From Streptomyces sp. CGMCC 4.7035 (lineage in GTDB: Bacteria; Actinomycetota; Actinomycetes; Streptomycetales; Streptomycetaceae): a stretch of 64,000 nt of DNA. The position numbers and the translations under genes are program-made. This document shows, in pieces, positions 35,066 to 45,752 of the stretch (within the stretch, counting starts at the first letter, position 1; the number at the start of each line of letters is the position of its first letter). The notes below the pieces were generated by a model. The model was not told where the DNA came from. It saw nothing but the letters and a program-made list of their open reading frames with translations, and searched no databases. The stretch lies in the NCBI RefSeq assembly GCF_031583065.1, contig NZ_CP134053.1, positions 1,984,001 through 2,048,000 on the forward strand, written 5' to 3'.

Positions 35066-35137
35066 TGCGTCGTCTGCGTCGTCTGCGTCGTCTGCGTCGT
35101 CTGCGTCGTCTGCGTCGTCTGCGTCGTCTGCGTCGCC
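35066..35137. repeat. Eight 9-bp tandem repeats after proS
   Basis: TGCGTCGTC is repeated eight times (the last copy has one change), starting 3 bp after the proS stop codon. A change in copy number would not affect the protein. Confidence 0.95.
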
Positions 35138-35148
35138 TTCGTAGCCGA

Positions 35149-35179
35149 GACGGCCGCCGGTCACCGACCGGCGGCCGTC
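35149..35179 (+). terminator. proS terminator
   Basis: GACGGCCGCCGGTC (35149-35162) and GACCGGCGGCCGTC (35166-35179) form a perfect 14-bp stem with a 3-base loop, followed by CGCCGTTTT. Confidence 0.92.
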
Positions 35180-35306
35180 CGCCGTTTTGCAGGCACGTCT
35201 CAGAGAGTTCTTCGTGAGCGTATGGGCGCCTCACAGACTTCTCTCAGGCGGGTCCCCGACCGTAGGGCGTGACACAGCGTCACCGTCATCTCGGAGGGGA
35301 ACAGCC

Positions 35307-35674
35307 ATGGCAGGCAGGGAACGGGGGCCGTCGCGGCGGTCCGCAGAGGAGCACGGCGGACGGCGGCAACGGCGGCGGCGGTCACGCTCGCGGCGGCGGC
35401 CGGGGTGTTCGCCCTGGTCGGCACGATGCAGGCGGACGCCGACACGTCGGCGAGCGGCAGCACGGGCTCGACCAGTTCCGGCAGCAAGAGCAGCGGTACG
35501 GACCCGACCTCTTCGTCGTCGTCCAGCAGTTCTTCGTCCTCGTCGAGCAGCTCGACGGACTCGACGGACTCGACGGACTCGTCGTCCTCCTCCTCGCACA
35601 GCCTCCAGTCGTCGTCGGACGGTCTGACGTCCTCCGGCAGCGGCTCGGCCGACTCCACCTCGGGGGCGTCCTGA
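35307..35674 (+). pseudogene. Ser-rich secreted protein, apparent frameshift in the signal region
   Basis: ATG 35307 follows a strong ribosome-binding site (TCGGAGGGGAACAGCC), but its frame soon gives an implausible Arg-rich peptide. The +2 frame from about 35325 encodes GARRTAATAAAVTLAAAAGV, a good signal or membrane segment, then a Ser/Thr/Gly-rich tail with about 15 consecutive serines, ending GSADSTSGAS exactly at the apbE-like start (TGATG overlap). A single indel between about 35310 and 35345 would join the two. Either the gene is frameshifted, the sequence has an error, or a downstream GTG (35405) is used and the signal peptide is lost. In related genomes an FMN-binding exported protein often precedes apbE; no such domain is left here. 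Confidence 0.5.
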
Positions 35675-36324
35675 TGACCACCCCGACCGCCCCGCCTGCG
35701 ACGGTCGGCCCGGATCGGCGCGCCCTCGGCACGAGCGTCCGCCTGGTCGTCACCGACCCCGCCCTGCTGGACTCCTGCAATCTGTTCTTGGCCCGCCACC
35801 TCGCCGAGGTGGACGCCGCCTGCTCCCGCTTCCGGGACGACTCGGAACTGGCCGCGCTGGACCGCGCGGAGGGCCGCCCGACCAGGGTCAGCCCGCTGCT
35901 CGCCGAGGCGCTGGCGGTGGCGCTGCGCGCCGCGAAGGCGACGGACGGGGCGGTGGACCCCACCATCGGCTCGGCGATGAACGCCATCGGCTACGACCGC
36001 GACTTCGCTCTCGTCCACGAGGACGACCGCCCGGTGCGGCTCACAGTCCGCCCGGTCCCCGGCCGGCGGCTGGTCGAACTGGACGGCACGACGGTCACGG
36101 TAGCCCCCGGGAGGGGGCTCGGGGCGGAGCCCCTGGGGACGGGAAGGGTAGGGGCGGCGGGGGCGAAACACCTCCACACGCACGACCCGGCAGCCCCACC
36201 ACCCCACTACAGCCAGCTCGCGAACTCCAGCAGCAGCTCCGCGTCCAGCGGCCGGCCGACCCGACGCGCCCGCACCCCCGACTCGACCGCCCGGAACAGC
36301 GTCCAGCCACGCAGCCGCTCCTGA
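35674..36324 (+). pseudogene. apbE: ApbE-like FAD:protein FMN transferase, truncated
   Basis: The first 148 or so residues match the N-terminal half of ApbE flavin transferases: LGTSVRLVVTDPALLDSCN, the FRDDSELAAL block (usually F.p.SELs.LN), VDPTIGSAMNAIGYDRDF and RLVELDGTTVTVAPG. Homology stops near 36118, just where LDLGATAKA-like sequence and the metal-binding C-terminal region should follow. Instead the DNA becomes a G-rich palindromic repeat and the frame runs into the convergent kinase-like gene, giving a meaningless Ser/Arg-rich tail to 36324. ApbE attaches FMN to threonine of target proteins; this copy lacks the C-terminal Mg and substrate residues and should be inactive. It overlaps the Ser-rich gene by one base. 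Confidence 0.75.
36104..36176. repeat. Streptomyces dispersed GC-rich repeat at the apbE break point
   Basis: The run CCCCCGGGAGGGGGCTCGGG (36106-36125) followed by GCGGAGCCCCTGGGGACGGG, AAGGGTAGGGGCGGCGGGGG and CGAAA is a palindromic intergenic sequence type found in many copies in Streptomyces genomes (from memory). GGGGCTC/GAGCCCC forms the central stem. Confidence 0.65.
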
Positions 36325-37109
36325 TCGAGGTCCAGCGACTCCGCGAGCCGCTTCACCCGGCGCCGGGTGATCGACGCCCCCGAGGGCGACGCGATCAGGT
36401 CCTCCACCCGGTCGCGCACCAGCCGCGCCAGGTCGAAGGCGCACTCACCGACCACCGGGTCCGGACCCACGGCCAGCCACGGCATCCGCTCCCCGGCGAG
36501 GATCTTGCTCTGCCGAAGGGTGCCGTGCAGCAGCCGCTCCTCCGGCGGGGCCGCGAGCAGCTGCTCGCGCGCCGCCAGCGCCGCTTCGACCAGTGGCGCG
36601 GCCTCGGGGTCCGTCTCCGCGCCCGCCCGCATCGCCTCGGCCTGCCGCCCGGTCCGCGCGGCCACCGTCTCGAAGGAGTGACCGGCAGGGGGCTCGACCC
36701 ACAGCCGCCGCAGCGTGCCGGCCGCCTCCAGCAGGGCCTTCGCCTCCGGCAGCGAACGCACGGACATCTCCGGGTGCAGCCGCTCAAGGAGCAGGACGCC
36801 CCGCTCGGCGTCCGCGTCCAGGAGCCGTACGGCGCCCAGGCCGTCCCAGCGCACGAGCGCCGCCCGCTCGCTCTGTGGCCGGGCCCACGGCGGCGCCAGT
36901 TTCAGCACGGCGGGCGTGCCGTCGGCCTGTCGCACCAGCAGGACCAGGCTGCTGCGGCCGCCCGGCGCCTGCACCCGTTCCACGGTCAACTCGCGTAGAC
37001 GGACGGCCTGTTCCACCAGCTCGGAGAGCTCGTCCAGCCACTCGGCGCCACCGTCCCGCCGCGTCTCGCCGAGCGCCCGCACGAGGCGCTGCGGCGGTTC
37101 GATAGCCAT
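36207..37109 (-). CDS. APH/hydroxyurea-phosphotransferase-like protein lacking catalytic residues
   Basis: A 300-residue protein with the APH(6)/hydroxyurea kinase fold. The N-lobe shows RSSLVLLVRQADGTPAVLKL with the ATP-binding lysine. The C-lobe motif that in active enzymes reads HGDLHxxNIL...WLAIDPKPVVGE is here HGTLRQSKIL...WLAVGPDPVVGE. The catalytic Asp is Thr, the Mg-binding Asn is Lys, and the second metal-binding Asp (IDPKP) is Gly. The rest of the fold (ECAFDLARLVRDR) is well kept. It is therefore probably a pseudokinase with a binding role. ATG (MAIEPPQRL) with GGAAGGGAAC upstream; a TTG 21 bases earlier is possible. It converges on the apbE remnant. Streptomycin or hydroxyurea resistance is unlikely. 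Confidence 0.75.
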   Translation of the reverse strand: MAIEPPQRLVRALGETRRDGGAEWLDELSELVEQAVRLRELTVERVQAPGGRSSLVLLVRQADGTPAVLKLAPPWARPQSERAALVRWDGLGAVRLLDADAERGVLLLERLHPEMSVRSLPEAKALLEAAGTLRRLWVEPPAGHSFETVAARTGRQAEAMRAGAETDPEAAPLVEAALAAREQLLAAPPEERLLHGTLRQSKILAGERMPWLAVGPDPVVGECAFDLARLVRDRVEDLIASPSGASITRRRVKRLAESLDLDQERLRGWTLFRAVESGVRARRVGRPLDAELLLEFASWL

Positions 37110-37161
37110 GCGCGAGTTGTTCCCTTCCAAGTCGGCTTCGCACGCGGTGTGCGCGTACGCC

Positions 37162-37692
37162 TCACGTCCGCGGTGTCGCCGACGCGGCGGGGGTGGCCGC
37201 CGCCCGCTCGGCGAGACCAGGGAAGGCTACGCTCTCGCCGCTCCAGCGTGCCGCCCGCACCGCCGCTTCCCGCAGCGCCTCGGCGGCCGAGCGCCGTCGC
37301 TCGCCCGTCGAGGCCCGGACGAGATCGGAGTACACCCCGGCCAGCCGCCCCTCCAACTCGGCGGCGAGCCGCACGGCGGCGGCCGAGTCCGCGACCGGGA
37401 AGGGCAGCGCGTACCCGGCCGCGGCGGCGTCCGGTGTGCCGCCCAGGTCCCGTACGGCCCGGGCCAGCTCGTCCCGCCGGGCGCGATGGGCGTCGTACGC
37501 GGCTCGCGCCTCCGCCCGCCGGGCCTGCTGGATCCGCCCGCCGACGACGCCGTAGCCGTAGACCGCGGCGTGCTCGGCGCGCAGCGTGGCCTGCAAGGCC
37601 GTGAGCTCAGCGCTCTCGGGCTTCGGTGTGCCGGTCTTCGCGCCCGGCGTGCTCGCCGTCGTGCTGGTCATCGTGCCGGCGGTCGTGCTCAC
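37162..37692 (-). CDS. Ferritin-like (DUF4439-type) protein
   Basis: A 176-residue helical protein. After a Thr/Ser-rich N-terminus it has LTALQATLRAEHAAVYGYGV and a following ARRAEARAAYDAHRARRDEL helix, with GGTPDAAAAGYALPFPVADS between helices. This is the pattern of the actinobacterial DUF4439 family, a ferritin-like four-helix bundle that often keeps E..H ligand pairs. No signal peptide is seen. It starts at GTG overlapping the upstream stop by four bases (GTGA), so it is translationally coupled to the lipoprotein gene. The two probably act together near the cell envelope; the activity is unknown. Confidence 0.7.
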   Translation of the reverse strand: MSTTAGTMTSTTASTPGAKTGTPKPESAELTALQATLRAEHAAVYGYGVVGGRIQQARRAEARAAYDAHRARRDELARAVRDLGGTPDAAAAGYALPFPVADSAAAVRLAAELEGRLAGVYSDLVRASTGERRRSAAEALREAAVRAARWSGESVAFPGLAERAAATPAASATPRT

Positions 37693-38294
37693 TTTCCGCC
37701 CTCCGTCAGCAGGTACGCGTGCGCGGCCCCGGCCGCCGCCACGGATGCCATCAGCCGCGCCAGCTCGCCCGGCACGTCCAGCAGCGCCTTGGTCCGCAGG
37801 TCGGCCAGGGACCGCTCGGCCGCGGCCAGTTCGGCCAGGACGGCCTTGAAGTCCGGCGTGGCAGACGCGCTCGGTACGGCGGAGGGGTCCACGGCGGTGC
37901 GAGACGCGCTCGGTACGGCGGTGGGATCCACGGTCGTGGCGGACGCGCTCGGTGAGGCCGAGCGGGACGGCGATGCCGAGGCGGACGCCGACGCCGAAGT
38001 CCCGGCGCCGCCGCCGAACGCCTGTGCGTGCCGGGCGACTTCAGCCCGCAGCGGCCGCAGTCGTTCCGCCAGCTCCGGATGGGCGGCGATCACTGCGGCG
38101 TACCGCTCGGCGAGCGCCTCACTGTCGCGCGCCGCACGCGCGCGTGCCCGGTCGGCGGCCGACGCACTGCCACCGGTGGTGGCGGAGTCGGGGGCGTCGG
38201 AGCAGCCCGCGAGCAGCGCGGCACCCGCGGCCGAGGCGAGCAGGCTCCTTCTGCGCAGGCGGATGCGCGGGGGCGGGGGGAACGGGAACGGCAC
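37689..38294 (-). CDS. Putative lipoprotein
   Basis: A 201-residue protein. RLRRRSLLASAAGAALLAGC gives a signal peptide with a twin-arginine-like RRR and a lipobox LAGC (lipidated Cys at about 31). The mature protein has an Ala/Arg-rich helical region (ADRARARAARDSEALAERY), a Ser/Ala/Pro-rich linker with SASASAS and repeated VDPxAVPSAS units, and a C-terminal helical part (FKAVLAELAAAERSLADL). It resembles the lipoprotein half of DUF4439-type pairs. It is coupled by GTGA overlap to the ferritin-like gene. Function unknown; location on the outer face of the membrane is likely. Confidence 0.72.
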   Translation of the reverse strand: MPFPFPPPPRIRLRRRSLLASAAGAALLAGCSDAPDSATTGGSASAADRARARAARDSEALAERYAAVIAAHPELAERLRPLRAEVARHAQAFGGGAGTSASASASASPSRSASPSASATTVDPTAVPSASRTAVDPSAVPSASATPDFKAVLAELAAAERSLADLRTKALLDVPGELARLMASVAAAGAAHAYLLTEGGK

Positions 38295-38592
38295 GGCAGA
38301 CGTCCTCGAAGTCCTCGTACGAACGGATGGGCGGCTCGCCCGTGATCACCGTACCCGCGCGCCGCCCCGGCACTCGCCACCGGCTCGGCCGATCGCACGT
38401 CAGCCCAAGGCCGCGTCCGGTCCCTGGCGTCGAAGTCCTGTCCGCCGCGCAACGCCACGTACGTGCTCTCGCGGTGTGACGGCAGGGCCTGGTGGCGGCG
38501 CAGGTGGACGGCAACACACCCCGGGACCGGATACCCTTTGACCTGACACGCGACCTAACCACAACAGCACACGCGGCCGAGGAGTCACCCGG
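38295..38592. other. Divergent region between the lipoprotein gene and rimP
   Basis: Nearly 300 bp with no supported gene. It should contain the promoter of the rimP-nusA-infB operon; TTGACC at 38538 is a candidate -35, but no matching -10 was found. CGAGGAGTC is the rimP ribosome-binding site. Confidence 0.4.
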
Positions 38593-39099
38593 ATGAGCAC
38601 CACCCAGAGCGAGAGGCTGCGAGAACTGCTGGAACCGCTCGTCAGCTCCCAGGGACTCGATCTCGAAGAGATCGCGGTGGACTCGGTCGGACGCAAGCGG
38701 GTGCTGCGCGTCGTCGTCGACTCCGACACCGGTGCAGACCTGGATCAGATCGCCGATGTGAGCCGCGCGCTCTCGGCGAAGCTCGACGAGACGGACGCGA
38801 TGGGCGAGGGCGAGTACACCCTCGAGGTCGGAACCCCGGGCGCGGAGCGCCTCCTCAAGGAACACCGGCACTACGTACGCGCCATCGACCGGCTGGTGAA
38901 GTTCCAGTTGGCCGAGGGCGGCGAGCTGGTCGCCAGGATCCTGACGGTCGACGACGAAGGCCTCGACCTGGAAGTGCCCGGTGTGAAGGGCCGCAAGGCC
39001 ACCACCCGCAGACTCGCGTTCCCGGACATCGACAGGGCGCGCGTCCAGGTCGAGTTCGGCCGCAAGGACAAGAAGGACGAGAAGGAAGAGGAGGCGTAG
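38593..39099 (+). CDS. rimP: Ribosome maturation factor RimP
   Basis: A 168-residue protein needed for 30S subunit maturation. The N-terminal alpha/beta domain includes [20 protein letters not shown] and [19 protein letters not shown], then [20 protein letters not shown]. The C-terminal SH3-like domain covers [19 protein letters not shown]. It ends in a Lys/Glu-rich tail. ATG with GAGGAG upstream. First gene of the conserved rimP-nusA-ylxR-infB cluster; nusA starts 2 bp after its stop. Confidence 0.95.
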   Translation: MSTTQSERLRELLEPLVSSQGLDLEEIAVDSVGRKRVLRVVVDSDTGADLDQIADVSRALSAKLDETDAMGEGEYTLEVGTPGAERLLKEHRHYVRAIDRLVKFQLAEGGELVARILTVDDEGLDLEVPGVKGRKATTRRLAFPDIDRARVQVEFGRKDKKDEKEEEA

Positions 39100-39101
39100 C
39101 C

Positions 39102-40097
39102 GTGGACATCGACATGAGTGCCCTGCGGGGCTTGGTACGGGAGAAGGAGATCTCCTTCGACCTGCTGGTCGAGGCGATCGAGGCGGCCCTCCTCATCGCC
39201 TACCACCGCACCGAGGGAAGCCGCCGCCACGCACGCGTGGAGCTCAACCGGGAGAGCGGCCATGTGACTGTGTGGGCGAAGGAGGACCCCGAGGACCTGG
39301 AGGAGGGGCAGGAGGCGCGCGAGTTCGACGACACCCCGTCGGGTTTCGGCCGCATCGCCGCCACCACCGCCAAGCAGGTGATCCTGCAGCGCCTGCGCGA
39401 CGCCGAGGACGACGCGACGCTCGGCGAGTACGCGGGCCGTGAGGGCGACATCGTCACCGGTGTGGTCCAGCAGGGCCGCGACCCGAAGAACGTGCTCGTG
39501 GACATCGGCAAGCTGGAGGCCATCCTGCCGGTGCAGGAGCAGGTGCCGGGGGAGTCGTACGAGCACGGCAAGCGGATCCGGTCGTACGTCGTCCGGGTGG
39601 CGAAGGGTGTGCGCGGCCCGTCCGTGACGCTCTCCCGTACCCACCCCAATCTGGTGAAGAAGCTCTTCGCGCTGGAGGTGCCGGAGATCGCCGACGGGTC
39701 CGTCGAGATCGCCGCGATCGCACGTGAGGCCGGTCACCGTACGAAGATCGCCGTGCGATCCACCCGTTCGGGTCTGAATGCCAAGGGCGCCTGCATCGGT
39801 CCGATGGGCGGCCGTGTGCGCAACGTCATGGGTGAGCTGAACGGCGAGAAGATCGACATCGTCGACTGGTCGGACGACCCGGCCGAGATGGTCGCGAACG
39901 CCCTCTCCCCGGCCCGCGTCTCCAAGGTGGAGGTCGTGGACCTCGCCGCCCGCTCCGCGCGCGTGACGGTGCCCGACTACCAGCTGTCGCTGGCGATCGG
40001 CAAGGAGGGGCAGAACGCCCGCCTCGCGGCCCGGCTGACCGGCTGGCGGATCGACATCCGGCCCGACACCGAACAGCCCGCCGAGAAGCCGGCCTGA
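39102..40097 (+). CDS. nusA: Transcription termination/antitermination factor NusA
   Basis: A 331-residue RNA-polymerase-binding factor. Residues 1-120 are the NusA N-terminal domain ([20 protein letters not shown]), 130-195 an S1 domain ([20 protein letters not shown]), then KH1 and KH2 ([37 protein letters not shown]). The C-terminal acidic repeats of E. coli NusA are absent, as usual in actinobacteria. GTG start 2 bp after rimP with GAGGAGGCGTAGCC as the ribosome-binding site overlapping the rimP stop. A hairpin follows before ylxR, a possible point of NusA-dependent control. Confidence 0.96.
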   Translation: MDIDMSALRGLVREKEISFDLLVEAIEAALLIAYHRTEGSRRHARVELNRESGHVTVWAKEDPEDLEEGQEAREFDDTPSGFGRIAATTAKQVILQRLRDAEDDATLGEYAGREGDIVTGVVQQGRDPKNVLVDIGKLEAILPVQEQVPGESYEHGKRIRSYVVRVAKGVRGPSVTLSRTHPNLVKKLFALEVPEIADGSVEIAAIAREAGHRTKIAVRSTRSGLNAKGACIGPMGGRVRNVMGELNGEKIDIVDWSDDPAEMVANALSPARVSKVEVVDLAARSARVTVPDYQLSLAIGKEGQNARLAARLTGWRIDIRPDTEQPAEKPA

Positions 40098-40121
40098 CCC
40101 GGGGGACCTCGGCGATGACCT

Positions 40122-40144
40122 CGGCCGGGAATAGATCCCGGCCG
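40122..40144 (+). promoter_or_regulatory. Hairpin between nusA and ylxR
   Basis: CGGCCGGGA (40122-40130) pairs exactly with TCCCGGCCG (40136-40144) around a 5-base loop. It lies within the operon, so it is more likely a leaky terminator or attenuator than an end point. Confidence 0.6.
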
Positions 40145-40236
40145 TGTGTCGCTCAGATCACGACAGTTTGATGCGCAGCAAGTGTTCGATTCTTGCCCCA
40201 AAGGGGTGAGGTCGGCGCGGGGAGGTAGACTTAGTT

Positions 40237-40518
40237 TTGTCTGGCCGGACGCATGCCCGCGTATGCCCTGAGCGCACCTGTGTGGGGTGCCGGGAGCGAG
40301 CGGCCAAGACCGAACTGTTGCGGACCGTGGCGGTCGAGGACGACTGCGTCCCCGATCCTCGCGGTACGCTGCCCGGCCGGGGTGCGTATGTACATCCCGC
40401 ACCGGCCTGTCTCGACCTGGCGGTCCGCCGCCGGGCGTTCCCGCGGGCGCTCCGCGTCCCGGGTCCGCTCGACACAAAGGTGTTGCGCCAGTACATCGAG
40501 CAGGCAGAAGGTTGCTGA
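40237..40518 (+). CDS. ylxR: YlxR-family (DUF448) RNA-binding protein
   Basis: A 93-residue basic protein of the YlxR family, encoded between nusA and infB in most Gram-positives. The signature is ERTCVGCRERAAKTELLRTV followed by PRGTLPGRGAYVHPAPACLD, and C-terminal RRRAFPRALRVPG. It is thought to bind RNA or regulate transcription. The start appears to be TTG: GGGGAGG at 40219-40225 is 11 bp upstream, the sequence SGRTHARVCPERTC begins at once, and there is no in-frame ATG or GTG before the CxxC motif. A rare TTG start would lower its translation relative to nusA. Confidence 0.88.
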   Translation: MSGRTHARVCPERTCVGCRERAAKTELLRTVAVEDDCVPDPRGTLPGRGAYVHPAPACLDLAVRRRAFPRALRVPGPLDTKVLRQYIEQAEGC

Positions 40519-40614
40519 GCAGCACCTTGCTGAGCAGGCAATACCGCAAGAAGCGTCGTACGGATCCCCGTGCGGCCCTGGTACCTCGCGAGTCGGAAGT
40601 AGGTCGAGATTGCG

Positions 40615-40657
40615 ATGAGCACTCGATGAGTACGCGATGAGTACGCCCATGAAGTAG
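40615..40657 (+). promoter_or_regulatory. Three stop-start-coupled micro-ORFs in the infB leader
   Basis: Three tiny ORFs overlap by ATGA: MSTR* (40615-40629), MSTR* (40626-40640) and MSTPMK* (40637-40657). The repeat unit is CGATGAGTACG (11 bp). They lie just before the hairpin and ribosome-binding site of infB, with GGAAGTAGGTCGAG upstream of the first ATG. Confidence 0.5.
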
Positions 40658-40661
40658 CGAC

Positions 40662-40682
40662 GGTCCGGCCGCAACCCGGACC
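40662..40682 (+). promoter_or_regulatory. Hairpin just before the infB ribosome-binding site
   Basis: GGTCCGG (40662-40668) pairs with CCGGACC (40676-40682), followed by TAAAAGGAGC, the infB ribosome-binding site. It could act as an attenuator or as an mRNA-stabilising 5' structure. Confidence 0.55.
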
Positions 40683-40695
40683 TAAAAGGAGCGAA

Positions 40696-43800
<3,105 letters not shown>

Positions 43801-43827
43801 CAGCGCGCTCGGCCGATGTGTAAGGCC

Positions 43828-43855
43828 GGCCGGCGGGGACATGTCTCCGCCGGCC
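43828..43855 (+). terminator. infB terminator
   Basis: GGCCGGCGGGGAC pairs with GTCTCCGCCGGCC (one G-T pair) around a two-base loop, 27 bp after the infB stop. Confidence 0.85.
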
Positions 43856-43861
43856 GCCCTT

Positions 43862-43950
43862 GCTGTCCTGGGGGCTGCCGCCCCCGGACCCTCGCTTCGA
43901 CCCGAACGGCCTCGTCCTCAAGGACCCCCGGGACGGGCTTTCCCAGGCCC
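43862..43950. repeat. Streptomyces dispersed intergenic repeat
   Basis: CCTGGGGGCTGCCGCCCCCG followed by GACCCTCGCTTCG, ACGGCCTCGTCCTCAA and GGGACGGGCT corresponds to the common streptomycete intergenic element (GGGGGCTGCCGCCCCCAGACCCC ... ACGGCCTCGTCCTCAAACGCCGGACGGGCTG, recalled from memory), here partly diverged. The GGGGGC-TGCC-GCCCCC stem is its core. Confidence 0.65.
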
Positions 43951-44060
43951 GTGAAAACCCCGTCGAGCCGTTCCGGTGTTCGTTGTACGGTTTTCGTGTC
44001 CCTGCCCATACCGACGGCGGGGCCATCGATCCCGTACCGGCGGGTCATCCGGATACATAC

Positions 44061-44354
44061 ATGTATGTGGGGACTCTGTCCTTCGACATCCTCCTCGGCG
44101 ACGTACGGTCGCTGAAGGAGAAGCGCTCCCTCGTCCGCCCGATCGTCGCCGAACTCCAGCGGAAGTACGCGGTGAGCGCGGCCGAGGTGGACCACATGGA
44201 CCTCCATCGGCGGGCCTGCATCGGCCTGGCGATGGTCTCCGGTGACGCGGGGCACCTCAGGGACGTGCTCGACCGGTGCGAACGGCTGGTCGCCGGACGC
44301 CCCGAGGTGGAACTGCTGTCCGTCCGACGGCGCTTCCACGGCGACGACGACTGA
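44061..44354 (+). CDS. ylxP: YlxP-family (DUF503) protein
   Basis: A 97-residue protein of the DUF503/YlxP family, found between infB and rbfA in many Gram-positives. Signature: MYVGTLSFDILLGDVRSLKE with KRSLVRPIVAELQRKY, and WQRACIGLAMVSGD-like RRACIGLAMVSGDAGHLRDV. The ferredoxin-like fold suggests RNA or ribosome binding; no activity is established. The ATG begins the conserved sequence; no strong ribosome-binding site is visible. TTGTAC (43983) and CATACC (44007) could form a promoter, which would fit the terminator and dispersed repeat that separate it from infB. Confidence 0.88.
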   Translation: MYVGTLSFDILLGDVRSLKEKRSLVRPIVAELQRKYAVSAAEVDHMDLHRRACIGLAMVSGDAGHLRDVLDRCERLVAGRPEVELLSVRRRFHGDDD

Positions 44355-44392
44355 CCAAAGAACGTAGACAGGAAAGAACGGGAGACGGACCA

Positions 44393-44845
44393 GTGGCCGA
44401 CAACGCGCGGGCTAAGAGGCTGGCGGACCTCATCCGAGAGGTGGTGGCCCAGAAGCTGCAGCGAGGGATCAAGGACCCGCGGCTCGGCTCGCACGTCACC
44501 ATCACGGACACCCGGGTGACGGGCGATCTGCGGGAAGCGACCGTCTTCTACACGGTGTACGGGGACGAGGAGGAGCGGGCGGCCGCGGCCGCCGGTCTGG
44601 AGAGCGCCAAGGGCATCCTGCGCTCCGAGGTCGGACGGGCCGCGGGCGTGAAGTTCACGCCGACCCTCGCCTTCGTCGCGGACGCCCTGCCGGACACCGC
44701 CCGGACCATCGAGGACCTCCTCGACAAGGCGCGTGCCTCCGACGCGCAGGTGCGCGAGGCGGCCACGGGCGCCTCGTACGCCGGTGAAGCGGACCCGTAC
44801 AAGAAGCCCGGTTCCGGCGACGAGACGGACGACACCGCCGAATGA
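44393..44845 (+). CDS. rbfA: Ribosome-binding factor A
   Basis: A 150-residue KH-fold protein that binds the 16S rRNA 5' end region during 30S maturation. It shows KRLADLIREVVAQKLQRGIK, DPRLGSHVTITDTRVTGDLR and EATVFYTVYGDEEER, then RSEVGRAAGVKFTPTLAFV. The C-terminal tail is acidic. GTG start (VADNARAKRL) with GGGAGACGG upstream; 38 bp after ylxP. Its stop overlaps the truB ATG by four bases (ATGA), so the two are translationally coupled. Confidence 0.95.
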   Translation: MADNARAKRLADLIREVVAQKLQRGIKDPRLGSHVTITDTRVTGDLREATVFYTVYGDEEERAAAAAGLESAKGILRSEVGRAAGVKFTPTLAFVADALPDTARTIEDLLDKARASDAQVREAATGASYAGEADPYKKPGSGDETDDTAE

Positions 44846-45747
44846 CCCAGAAGCACACCACGCCCGACGGCCTCGTCATCGTCGACAAGCCGTCGGGCTT
44901 CACTTCGCACGACGTGGTCGCCAAGATGCGCGGGATCGCGCGGACGCGGCGCGTCGGACATGCCGGGACCCTGGACCCCATGGCGACCGGCGTCCTCGTC
45001 CTCGGCGTCGAGAAGGCCACCAAGCTCCTCGGGCACCTCGCCCTCACCGAGAAGGAGTACGTCGGCACCATCCGGCTCGGGCAGAACACCGTCACGGACG
45101 ACGCCGAAGGGGAGATCACCTCCTCCACGGACGCCTCCGAGGTCACCCGCGACGCCATCGACGCCGGGGTCGCCAAACTGACCGGCGACATCCTTCAGGT
45201 GCCGTCCAAGGTCAGCGCCATCAAGATCGACGGCGTGCGGTCGTACAAGCGGGCGCGGGACGGCGAGGACTTCGAGATCCCGGCCCGGCCGGTCACCGTC
45301 TCCTCCTTCGCCGTGTACGACGTCCGGGAGGCCGTCGCCGAGGACGGCACCCCGGTGCTCGACCTGCTGGTGTCCGTGGTCTGCTCGTCCGGCACGTACA
45401 TCCGGGCCCTCGCCCGCGACCTGGGCGCGGACCTGGGCGTCGGCGGCCATCTGACCGCCCTGCGCCGCACCCGCGTCGGCCCCTACAAGCTGGACTCGGC
45501 CCGCACCCTGGACCAGCTCCAGGAGGAGCTGACCGTGATGCCGATCTCCGAGGCCGCCGCGGCCGCGTTCCCGCGCTGGGACGTGGACGCCAAGCGCGCC
45601 CGGCTGCTCACGAACGGCGTGCGCCTGGAGATGCCCGACGAGTACGCGGGCGCCGGGCCCGTCGCCGTCTTCGACGCGGAGGGCCGGTTCGTCGCGCTCG
45701 TGGAGGAAGTGAAGGGCAGGACGAAGAGCCTGGCCGTCTTCGGCTGA
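44842..45747 (+). CDS. truB: tRNA pseudouridine-55 synthase
   Basis: A 301-residue enzyme that makes pseudouridine 55 in the T-loop of tRNAs. The N-terminal LVIVDKPSGFTSHDVV starts the fold; the catalytic aspartate is in GHAGTLDPMATGVL (Asp45); YVGTIRLGQNTVTDDAEG and QVPSKVSAIKIDGVRSYKRA follow. VVCSSGTYIRALARDLG is the third conserved block. The C-terminus has the actinobacterial TruB extension (RARLLTNGVRLEMPDEY). Coupled to rbfA. A long perfect terminator follows directly. Confidence 0.96.
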   Translation: MTQKHTTPDGLVIVDKPSGFTSHDVVAKMRGIARTRRVGHAGTLDPMATGVLVLGVEKATKLLGHLALTEKEYVGTIRLGQNTVTDDAEGEITSSTDASEVTRDAIDAGVAKLTGDILQVPSKVSAIKIDGVRSYKRARDGEDFEIPARPVTVSSFAVYDVREAVAEDGTPVLDLLVSVVCSSGTYIRALARDLGADLGVGGHLTALRRTRVGPYKLDSARTLDQLQEELTVMPISEAAAAAFPRWDVDAKRARLLTNGVRLEMPDEYAGAGPVAVFDAEGRFVALVEEVKGRTKSLAVFG

Positions 45748-45752
45748 GCTGC

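Noticed and set aside
36207..37109. Streptomycin or hydroxyurea resistance gene
   Set aside because: The fold fits, but the catalytic Asp and metal-binding residues are replaced, so phosphotransfer is unlikely.
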